The notes below the pieces were generated by a model. The model had not been told where the DNA came from, ran no database searches, and was given only the letters and a program-made list of their open reading frames with translations. A DNA stretch of 19,918 nucleotides, taken from Alistipes sp. Lineage in GTDB: Bacteria > Bacteroidota > Bacteroidia > Bacteroidales > Rikenellaceae. Below are positions 1-6,372 of this stretch, in pieces. A program made the position numbers and the translations under genes. The stretch spans positions 1 to 19,918 of the forward strand of contig NZ_JAHHQJ010000020.1 in NCBI RefSeq assembly GCF_020026455.1, written 5' to 3'. How positions within the stretch are numbered: the stretch's first letter is position 1; each line of letters starts with the position of its first letter.

Positions 1-208
1 CGGTCTGTGTTCCAATCTGATTTCAATCAAGACAAAGGCTGGGATTTACTCTTTTCGGAAGGCATACTGTGCACAACCTTGAACCGGTATCAGACACGGA
101 TTATTTTGAATTGATTCGTTGAAAGGGTTGGACAACAGGGATAATTGACAACTCTTGTATTTTCAAGCTCCGAATTTTATCCCGTATGCCCCAATTCGGA
201 TGAATCCG

Positions 209-247
209 CCTTCGGAGCAAAAAGTGCTCCGAAGGACCTCTCTTTTT
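209..247 (+). terminator. Probable rho-independent terminator, rightward
   Basis: An 11-bp perfect stem (CCTTCGGAGCA at 209-219, TGCTCCGAAGG at 225-235) closes a 5-base loop. A pyrimidine-rich stretch with five T follows at 243-247 on the plus strand. The reverse strand has no T-run on its exit side, so termination would act on rightward transcription, for example from a gene left of the window. The seven bases between stem and T-run make it less than ideal. Confidence 0.45.
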
Positions 248-728
248 ACCAATGCAGAAACGACTTCACGATCGACATTCCAAAGAGATCAATGTCCGGT
301 AAGCATACCTATTGATCACCGATCTGCACCAACACCGAAGAGGGCTATCTCAATGCCATATATACCCGATCTATCAATCAACTTCAGCCTATTTCACAAT
401 CGGAAAACCAATCGCCCCCGCCCCCCAGGATATCGAAAATATACAAATTCATATCTGATGGATTTTTATTGCTCCGCCATCGTTCAAGCATCCTCCAATA
501 ATTCGAAATCAAGCACCATATCGAGATCAAAATTCCTGATAACAGCTCTTGGACCTCGCTAAATCGAAAGAGGTAGCACACATCTTCTCGATATTCACCG
601 AAACACACCCTCTGAATCGGTCCCGGAATTGGCCCCGGAATCGGTTCGTCCCGCCCCAATCCGTTCGACAGACGAAAAGCCGCCGCAAACAAATGCCCCT
701 ACCCGTTCCAACCCACCTCCCCCATATG

Positions 729-767
729 CAGATAGAGTCATAACTTTCCAAGTTACAACTCTATCTG
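729..767. repeat. 39-base nested inverted repeat 3' of rnfA
   Basis: Outer arms CAGATAGAGT (729-738) and ACTCTATCTG (758-767) are perfect complements. Inside them TAACTT (741-746) and AAGTTA (750-755) pair around a TCC loop, with a CA/CA bulge between the two stems. It lies about 80 bases beyond the rnfA stop codon. There is no T-run on either side, so it is not a classical intrinsic terminator. A 3'-end stability or processing hairpin for the rnf mRNA is the simplest reading. Confidence 0.6.
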
Positions 768-847
768 AATGGGAATAGGCCGCAGCGGAGTATGCCCCGC
801 CCGGGGATTTAAAGGATCTGCGGAAATCACCGCTCACGATCCGAGAA

Positions 848-1426
848 TCAAACCAGTCCGGAGAATCCCATAAACGCCATGGCCAGAATGCCGGCCGTGA
901 TCAGCGCAATAGGAATGCCCTTGAACGCCTTGGGTACGTCCTCGAAATCGAGACGCTCGCGAATACCCGCAAAGAGCACCAGCGCCAGGGCGAAACCGAG
1001 GGCCGTGGCCACCGAATAGGTGACGCTCTGCAACAGGTTGAACTCCTTCTGGATCATCAGGATCGCGACGCCCAGCACGGCACAGTTCGTAGTGATCAGG
1101 GGCAGGAAGATACCCAGCGCCTGGTAGAGCGACGGCGAGAGTTTCTTGAGCATGATCTCGACCATCTGCACAAGAGCCGCGATCACGAGGATGAAGACGA
1201 TCGTCTGCATGTAGACGATGTCCAGCGGCACGAGCACATAGGTCTGAATCAGCCACGCCACGACGGCCGCAATGGCCATCACGAAGGTTACGGCAGCCCC
1301 CATGCCCAGCGAAGTCTCGACTTTCGACGACACGCCCAGAAAGGGGCAGATGCCGAGGAACTGCGCCAGCACGACGTTGTTGACGAAGATGGCGCCAATG
1401 ATGATTGCAAAATAGGAAAGCTCCAT
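848..1426 (-). CDS. rnfA: Rnf complex subunit RnfA (membrane)
   Basis: RnfA is one of two homologous integral membrane subunits of the Rnf complex, which couples electron transfer between ferredoxin and NAD to ion pumping. The 192 residues match the family's usual length (about 193) and are almost entirely hydrophobic, consistent with six membrane segments. Conserved stretches include FVNNVVLAQFLGICPFLGVS near the N-terminus and ITTNCAVLG at 111-119. Cys27 and Cys115 correspond to the cysteines that, with two from RnfE, hold an intramembrane Fe-S centre in the related Nqr/Rnf complexes. It is the last gene of the operon; the start lies two bases after the rnfE stop, so the two are probably translationally coupled. 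The call is secure. Confidence 0.97.
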   Translation of the reverse strand: MELSYFAIIIGAIFVNNVVLAQFLGICPFLGVSSKVETSLGMGAAVTFVMAIAAVVAWLIQTYVLVPLDIVYMQTIVFILVIAALVQMVEIMLKKLSPSLYQALGIFLPLITTNCAVLGVAILMIQKEFNLLQSVTYSVATALGFALALVLFAGIRERLDFEDVPKAFKGIPIALITAGILAMAFMGFSGLV

Positions 1427-1428
1427 AA

Positions 1429-2013
1429 CTACTTCTTGGCTAATTTGTTAAACAATACCATCAGATAACCCAGCACCAGGAATGCACCCGGGGCCAGCAC
1501 GAAGATCAGCGGAGCGACGTCCGCAAATCCGAGGTTGAATCCGAAGATGGCGCCGCTGCCCAGAATCTCGCGCACGGCACCGATCACCGTCAGCGCCAGC
1601 GTAAAGCCCAGGCCGATGCCCACACCGTCGAGGATCGAGTCCAGCGGGGAATTCTTCGACGCGAAGGCCTCGGCGCGGCCGAGGATGATGCAGTTCACCA
1701 CGATCAGCGGGATGAAGACACCCAGCGCACCGTACAGAGCCGGCACATAGGCCTGCATCAGCATCTGGATGATCGTCACGAACGAGGCGATCACGACGAT
1801 GAACGCCGGGATGCGGACCTTGTCGGGAATGATGTTCTTGATCAGCGAAATCACGAGGTTCGACATGATCAGCACGGCCATCGTCGCCAGGCCCATACCC
1901 ATGCCGTTTCCGGCCGACGTCGTCGTACCCAGCGTGGGGCACATGCCCAGCACCAGCACGAATGTCGGGTTGTTCCTGATGATGCCGCTCGATATAATTT
2001 GCAGTTTATTCAT
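1429..2013 (-). CDS. rnfE: Rnf complex subunit RnfE (membrane)
   Basis: RnfE pairs with RnfA in the membrane. From the chosen start it has 194 residues, normal for the family, with NPTFVLVLGMCPTLG near residues 15-29 and VNCIILGRAEAFAS at 106-119. Cys25 and Cys108 are the expected partners of RnfA Cys27 and Cys115 for the intramembrane Fe-S centre. The frame is open further upstream, giving a longer version of 241 residues, but that extension overlaps rnfG and is Arg/Pro-rich. The ATG at 2011-2013 is preceded by a very good Shine-Dalgarno sequence (GGAAGGAGGTCAAA before ATG) and begins where the family begins. This start overlaps the end of rnfG by 8 bases. Confidence 0.96.
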   Translation of the reverse strand: MNKLQIISSGIIRNNPTFVLVLGMCPTLGTTTSAGNGMGMGLATMAVLIMSNLVISLIKNIIPDKVRIPAFIVVIASFVTIIQMLMQAYVPALYGALGVFIPLIVVNCIILGRAEAFASKNSPLDSILDGVGIGLGFTLALTVIGAVREILGSGAIFGFNLGFADVAPLIFVLAPGAFLVLGYLMVLFNKLAKK

Positions 2014-2668
2014 TTTGACCTCCTTCCTGAGCCTCGGGCTCGTTGGTTTGTTCGGCGGTAGCCGTCGCCCCGGAGAGCGCCTCGGCCGGAGTACCGCCCG
2101 TTGCCACGCTCTTGTAAGCCATCCACGCACGATTGATCGCATCGACATAGGCACGCGACGAGATCGTTGCGGCAGTCAGCGCATCGACGTCACCGCCATC
2201 CTTCGTCACGGCCAGTTTGCCGTTTACGAGCTTCTTCGACTCGAGTTTCTGCCCCTTGACGCTCGTGAGCAGGACATTGCCCTCGTCGGCCATCTTGGTT
2301 CCGAGACCCGGTGTCTCGGTCTGATCCAACACATTGACATTCACGACTTCGCCTTCGGGAGTGAAGCCCACCATCAGGCGCACCACACCGCCGAATCCCT
2401 GCTTGGTCATCGACTGCACGGCATAGCCGCTCACGCTGCCCCCGGCCGTCGCCATGTAAACCGTGATCGGCAGGTCGTCGATGGTCAGCTCCCGGGTCGT
2501 CGTCTCATCGAATGCGGGGAGCACCTCGTTCAAGGCCGCCAGCGTTGCGGCCTCCTTGGCCGCCGCGATCGGCTCCACGGTAATCATATTGACGAAGCCC
2601 ACTCCGGCCGAAGCCACAAGGGTGATGCCGAAGAGGACGGCCGTCATGTTCAAAAGAGTACTTTTCAT
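2006..2668 (-). CDS. rnfG: Rnf complex flavoprotein subunit RnfG (FMN-binding)
   Basis: RnfG is a membrane-anchored subunit carrying a covalently attached FMN on its periplasmic side. Residues 5-28 form the N-terminal membrane anchor; the FMN-binding domain occupies roughly 65-185. The flavinylation motif is DALTAAT at 162-168, matching the Dxx(S/T)(G/A)AT pattern used by the flavin transferase ApbE, with Thr168 the expected attachment site. The typical FMN-domain stretch TETPGLGTK is at 117-125. The C-terminus (from about 188) is a low-complexity acidic tail containing a second motif-like stretch, EALSGAT at 196-202. A strong Shine-Dalgarno (AAGGAGGAGGTGA) precedes the ATG. No apbE gene lies in this window, so the transferase must be encoded elsewhere. 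Confidence 0.96.
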   Translation of the reverse strand: MKSTLLNMTAVLFGITLVASAGVGFVNMITVEPIAAAKEAATLAALNEVLPAFDETTTRELTIDDLPITVYMATAGGSVSGYAVQSMTKQGFGGVVRLMVGFTPEGEVVNVNVLDQTETPGLGTKMADEGNVLLTSVKGQKLESKKLVNGKLAVTKDGGDVDALTAATISSRAYVDAINRAWMAYKSVATGGTPAEALSGATATAEQTNEPEAQEGGQNE

Positions 2669-2683
2669 GCTGTCACCTCCTCC

Positions 2684-3652
2684 TTATTTCACGCCGAAGC
2701 GCTTGGGTTTGACATATTTGTTGATCAGGGGCACGCAGGCGTTCATGATCAGGATCGCAAACGACATACCCTCGGGATAGGCGCCCCACAGACGGATGCA
2801 CATGGTGATCAGTCCGATTCCCACGGCGAAGATCACACCGCCCTGAACGGTCATCGGCGAGGACGAATAGTCCGTGGCCATGAAGATCGCGCCGAGCATT
2901 GCACCACCGGCGAGCACGTGGAACAGCGGCAGCGACCACAGCGCCTCTCCCGTCTGTTGGCTGCACAGCGCCACGACAAAGGCGAACACGGCCATCGTCG
3001 CGAGCACCGTCACGGGAATATGCCACGTGATCACGCGGCGCCACAGCAGGTAGACGAAACCGCACAACAGGGCAGCCGCAGCCACCTCGCCCAGCGACCC
3101 GGGGATGTTGCCCATCAGCATTCCCTGCATGCCGATGGCTCCGGGGCTGGCCAGCCCCTGCTTCACGACAGCCAGCGGCGTAGCGCCCGACAGCACGTCG
3201 AACGAACCGTTCACGGGCAGCGGCCAGGTAGTCATCTGCACCGGATAGGCGATCAGCAGGAACACACGTCCCACCAGTGCGGGGTTGAAGGGGTTCTTAC
3301 CCAGTCCGCCGAAGGTCATCTTGGCGACGGCGATAGCCACGAAGGCGCCCATCACGACGATCCACCAGGGGATCGAGGCCGGGAGGTTGAATGCCAGCAG
3401 CACGCCGGTCACCACGGCCGACCAGTTGCCAATGGTGTCCGCACCGCGGACCAAGAATTTCTGAATCAGGTATTCGATCGCCACGCACGCCGCCACGGAA
3501 AGGGCCGTAACGCGCAGCACATCCACTCCGAAGACCACCGTCGACACGACCAGCGCGGGCATCAGTGCGATCACAACGTCGCGCATGATCCGGGTTGTCG
3601 ACTGGGCCGTCTGCACGTGGGGTGCGGGAGCCACAATGAGTTTATTAGCCAT
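2684..3652 (-). CDS. rnfD: Rnf complex flavoprotein subunit RnfD (membrane)
   Basis: RnfD (NqrB/RnfD family) is a multi-pass membrane subunit with covalent FMN. The 322 residues show several hydrophobic segments, the conserved GGLGKNPFNPALVGR stretch at 115-129 and the flavinylation motif DVLSGAT at 152-158, with Thr158 as the expected FMN-bearing residue. The C-terminal MATDYSSSPMT (258-268) and RLWGAYPEGMSFAILIMNA (287-305) are also typical of the family. Its stop is 15 bases before the rnfG start, and its own start is 19 bases after the rnfC stop. No Shine-Dalgarno is evident for this gene. The call is secure. Confidence 0.97.
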   Translation of the reverse strand: MANKLIVAPAPHVQTAQSTTRIMRDVVIALMPALVVSTVVFGVDVLRVTALSVAACVAIEYLIQKFLVRGADTIGNWSAVVTGVLLAFNLPASIPWWIVVMGAFVAIAVAKMTFGGLGKNPFNPALVGRVFLLIAYPVQMTTWPLPVNGSFDVLSGATPLAVVKQGLASPGAIGMQGMLMGNIPGSLGEVAAAALLCGFVYLLWRRVITWHIPVTVLATMAVFAFVVALCSQQTGEALWSLPLFHVLAGGAMLGAIFMATDYSSSPMTVQGGVIFAVGIGLITMCIRLWGAYPEGMSFAILIMNACVPLINKYVKPKRFGVK

Positions 3653-3671
3653 ATCTGTACTGTTTTTTCAT

Positions 3672-5018
3672 TTACTTTTTCGGTGCAGCCGCTGCACGTG
3701 CACGGATCATCCCCATCACGGTCTGCTTACCCAGGCGCACCCAGTCCAGCAGCGGCAGATAGGCCGGACACGTCGACTGGCAGCATCCGCACTCGATGCA
3801 CGAGGTGATCATCAGCTGCTCCAGCTCCTCCCAGCCCTTCTTGCGGGTCATCTTCGCGAGGTAATAGGGCTCCAGACCCATCGGGCAGGCGGCCACGCAC
3901 TTGGCACACTTGATGCACTGCGTCGCCTCGCGGCGCACAGCGTCGCGTCCCGACATGACGGTGATTCCCGAGCAGCCCTTCGTCACGGGCGATTCGAGGT
4001 TCACCATCGCCCGACCCATCATCGGACCGCCGTTGATCACCTTGCCCGCATCTTCGGGCAGGCCACCCGCGGCCTCGATCAGCGCCGCGATCGGCGTTCC
4101 CATACGGGTCAGCAGGTTCTTCGGCTCCTTCACGTTCTTGCCCGTGACGGTCACCACACGCTCGATCAGCGGTTTGTTCTTCATCACGGCCCGATAGACG
4201 GCCACGGTCGTCGAGGCGTTGCACACCACAGCCCCCACGTCGATCGGCAGTGCGGGCGGCGGCGGCACCTGACGCCCCGTCACGGCTGCAATCAGCTGTT
4301 TCTCACCACCCTGCGGATACATCACCTTCAGAGGCACGACCTCGATGCCCTTGTATTCGGCTGCGATCTTCGTCAGATGCGCAATGGCGTCGGGTTTGTT
4401 GTTCTCGATGCCGATATAGGCTTTCTCGACGCCCACGGCCTTCATCAGAATCGTGACGCCGACGACCAGTTCCTCGCCGAGTTCGAGCATCGTGCGGTGG
4501 TCCGACGTAAGATAGGGTTCGCACTCCACACCGTTGATGATGACACACTCGGCCTTCTTTCCGGGAGGCACCGAGAGTTTCACGTGCGTGGGAAACGTGG
4601 CACCGCCCATGCCGACGATGCCGGCGTCCTTGATCTTGGCGATGATCTCCTGCGCCGAGAACGGGCACTCCTTCACCAGAGCGTCCGAACGGTCGATGCT
4701 CTCGACCCAGTCGTCGCCCTCGCGCTTGATGGTGATCATCATCTGACGCAGGCCCTGGCCGTTGACGGCCATATCGACCGCCGTCACCGTTCCCGAAATC
4801 GGAGCGTGGATGTTTGCCGACATGAAACTGCCGGCTTCGGCGATGAGCTGGCCCGTAAGTACCTTGTCGCCTTTGGCGACCTTGGCCACGGCCGGGGCGC
4901 CGATGTGCTGTGCGAGGGGAATCGTCACCACGTCGGGCAGCGGCAGGACCTCGATCGGTTTGGCGCAGCTCAACTTGTTTTCCGACGGATGGACTCCGCC
5001 CATTGGAAATGTCTTCAT
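3672..5018 (-). CDS. rnfC: Rnf complex NADH-binding subunit RnfC
   Basis: RnfC is the cytoplasmic subunit that binds NAD(H) and FMN and carries two [4Fe-4S] clusters. The 448 residues show the N-terminal RnfC barrel-sandwich region (about 1-100), the nucleotide-binding segment GIVGMGGATFPTHVKL at 133-148, INGVECEPYLTSDH at 161-174, and the SLBB-type middle region with YPQGGEKQL at 234-242. Two ferredoxin motifs follow: Cys368/371/374/378 and Cys407/410/413/417. The length matches compact RnfC proteins without the long C-terminal extension of gammaproteobacterial RsxC. An AAGGA box lies 9 bases before the ATG. The rnfB stop is 17 bases upstream. Confidence 0.97.
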   Translation of the reverse strand: MKTFPMGGVHPSENKLSCAKPIEVLPLPDVVTIPLAQHIGAPAVAKVAKGDKVLTGQLIAEAGSFMSANIHAPISGTVTAVDMAVNGQGLRQMMITIKREGDDWVESIDRSDALVKECPFSAQEIIAKIKDAGIVGMGGATFPTHVKLSVPPGKKAECVIINGVECEPYLTSDHRTMLELGEELVVGVTILMKAVGVEKAYIGIENNKPDAIAHLTKIAAEYKGIEVVPLKVMYPQGGEKQLIAAVTGRQVPPPPALPIDVGAVVCNASTTVAVYRAVMKNKPLIERVVTVTGKNVKEPKNLLTRMGTPIAALIEAAGGLPEDAGKVINGGPMMGRAMVNLESPVTKGCSGITVMSGRDAVRREATQCIKCAKCVAACPMGLEPYYLAKMTRKKGWEELEQLMITSCIECGCCQSTCPAYLPLLDWVRLGKQTVMGMIRARAAAAPKK

Positions 5019-5035
5019 AGTTGGAAATCCTTGTT

Positions 5036-5950
5036 TTACGATTCTTTGTTAGCGACGGGTGCATTTTCCGCCTTCGGAGCGACAACGCTCACCGGAGCCT
5101 TCGGAGCAGCCGGGGCCTTGGGGGCCTTGGGCAGCGGTTCCATGCCGACGAGCCGGATGGCTCCCGTAGGACATTCGTTCACACACTTGCGACAGAGTTT
5201 ACACTTCTGCGGATCGATATATGCGAGGTTGTTCTCCACGGTGATGGCACCGAAGGGGCAGACTTTCGCACACTTGCCGCAGCCGATACACCCGGCCTTG
5301 CAGGCCTTCATCACCATGGCACCCTTGTCCTTCGACACACACGACACGTAGACCGCACGGTTCTTGGGCCATTTCTTGCGCAGTTCGATGATCATTTTCG
5401 GACAAGCCTTCACACAGGCGCCGCAGGCCGTGCACTTGTCGGCATCGACCTCCGGAAGTCCCGTTTTCGGATTGATGTGAATGGCGTCGAAGGCACATGC
5501 CACGACGCAGTCGCCGAATCCGAGACAGCCGAACGCACATCCCGTCTCGCCCACATAGAGCGCCGAAGCCACGGCACACGACTTGGCGCCGTTGTACTCG
5601 TTGGTGCGCGGACGCTTCTCGCACGTGCCGCCGCAGCGGACGGTCGCCACTTCGGGCTGCTTTTCGGCAGCGGCTTTTCCGAGGTATGCCGCCACAGCCT
5701 TCATACAGTCGCCGCCGCCCACGGGGCAGAAGAGCGCCGAGATATCGTCGCGCTTCACCAAAGCATCGGCCATGCCCCGACAACCTGCAAATCCGCAGCC
5801 GCCGCAGTTGGCCCCGGGGAGCATCTTCTCCACCTCGTCGATCCGCGGATCCTCCTCGACCCGGAATTTCTGGGCCACGAAATAGAGGATTACCGCCGAA
5901 AACACTCCCAGCGCACACAGCGTCAGGATCGTGTAAAGTAATACTTCCAT
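5036..5950 (-). CDS. rnfB: Rnf complex iron-sulfur subunit RnfB (multi-cluster)
   Basis: RnfB relays electrons between ferredoxin and the membrane part of the complex. From the ATG at 5948-5950 it has 304 residues. An N-terminal membrane anchor (3-25) is followed by the RnfB-specific cluster site CGGCGFAGC at 49-57 with Cys75, then cysteine sets 138/142/148/152, 173/176/179/183, 221/224/227/231 and 250/253/256/260. That is four ferredoxin-like motifs, more than in the short E. coli RsxB type. The last 35 residues are a Lys/Ala/Pro-rich tail (KAPKAPAAPKAP). The frame is open further upstream, but the start chosen gives the canonical membrane anchor and overlaps the upstream stop as TGATG, a coupling signal. 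Confidence 0.95.
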   Translation of the reverse strand: MEVLLYTILTLCALGVFSAVILYFVAQKFRVEEDPRIDEVEKMLPGANCGGCGFAGCRGMADALVKRDDISALFCPVGGGDCMKAVAAYLGKAAAEKQPEVATVRCGGTCEKRPRTNEYNGAKSCAVASALYVGETGCAFGCLGFGDCVVACAFDAIHINPKTGLPEVDADKCTACGACVKACPKMIIELRKKWPKNRAVYVSCVSKDKGAMVMKACKAGCIGCGKCAKVCPFGAITVENNLAYIDPQKCKLCRKCVNECPTGAIRLVGMEPLPKAPKAPAAPKAPVSVVAPKAENAPVANKES

Positions 5951-6369
5951 CAGATTTTTGTTATTGTAAATTGAATTGTGTGTTCGATTTTGTGTCGGAA
6001 GAGCCACAGCATGCCGTAATAAACGCCCACGCCCGCAATAGCGGCGAGGGCGCCCGCCCCTTCGCTCCAGCCGGCCAGGACGATCGTCTCGACCAGCACG
6101 GCCAGCAGCACGGCCAGTGCGCCGACGTAGGCCAGCACGACGGCGCGCACCCCGGCACTCCGCCTCACGCCGACCATCACCTCTTCGCCGGCAGCATACA
6201 GCCCGGCCCGGGGAGTCGCCACGACGACGATCTTGTCCTGCGCCTCGGCCAGGCCACACGCCTGACGGGCCTTGCAGGCACCGCAGGCGCTCCGGGAGGT
6301 GATCCTCACATAGACCGTGTCACGCTCCGTGCGTTCCACCACGCCGCGGTGTTCGATCAGCTCCGCCAC
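5950..6369 (-). CDS. rseC: RseC-family protein (SoxR-reducing/Rnf accessory)
   Basis: RseC/RsxC-type accessory proteins are short, with an N-terminal Cys motif and two membrane segments, and are often encoded at the head of rnf operons. Here 139 residues carry Cys29/32/38 (SACGACKARQACG, spacing C-x2-C-x5-C) and hydrophobic segments at about 76-98 and 105-124. The first codon is GTG at 6367-6369, with GGAGAT about 8 bases before it and the nadE stop three bases upstream. The stop TGA overlaps the rnfB ATG by one base. The family is known from E. coli SoxR reduction and sigma-E regulation; whether it acts on Rnf assembly here is inference from context. Confidence 0.88.
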   Translation of the reverse strand: MAELIEHRGVVERTERDTVYVRITSRSACGACKARQACGLAEAQDKIVVVATPRAGLYAAGEEVMVGVRRSAGVRAVVLAYVGALAVLLAVLVETIVLAGWSEGAGALAAIAGVGVYYGMLWLFRHKIEHTIQFTITKI

Positions 6370-6372
6370 GCC

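Larger units (their letters stand above)
1..847. other. Gene-poor AT-richer region downstream of rnfA
   Basis: No convincing gene is visible here. The open frames present on both strands are short, low in complexity or overlapping, and none resembles a family I know. By eye the base composition is clearly richer in A and T than the rest of the window. The stretch holds a strong hairpin at 209-235 followed by a T-run, and a long nested inverted repeat at 729-767. It lies 3' of rnfA, so the last part is probably the 3' untranslated region of the rnf transcript. An open frame from base 1 to a TGA at 112-114 on the plus strand could be the tail of a gene outside the window, but nothing else supports it. 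Confidence 0.6.

Noticed and set aside
1..114. Open frame from base 1 to TGA at 112-114, possibly the tail of a plus-strand gene
   Set aside because: A terminator-like hairpin downstream fits, but 37 codons without a family match are too little to call a gene.
155..562. A 135-codon open frame in the gene-poor left end
   Set aside because: No recognisable domain, no promoter, Ser/Pro/Arg-rich composition, and it runs through the terminator-like hairpin at 209-235.
384..837. Overlapping minus-strand open frames, one with a PGPIPGPI repeat
   Set aside because: The repeat reflects a short 12-base DNA duplication; the frames overlap each other and match nothing.
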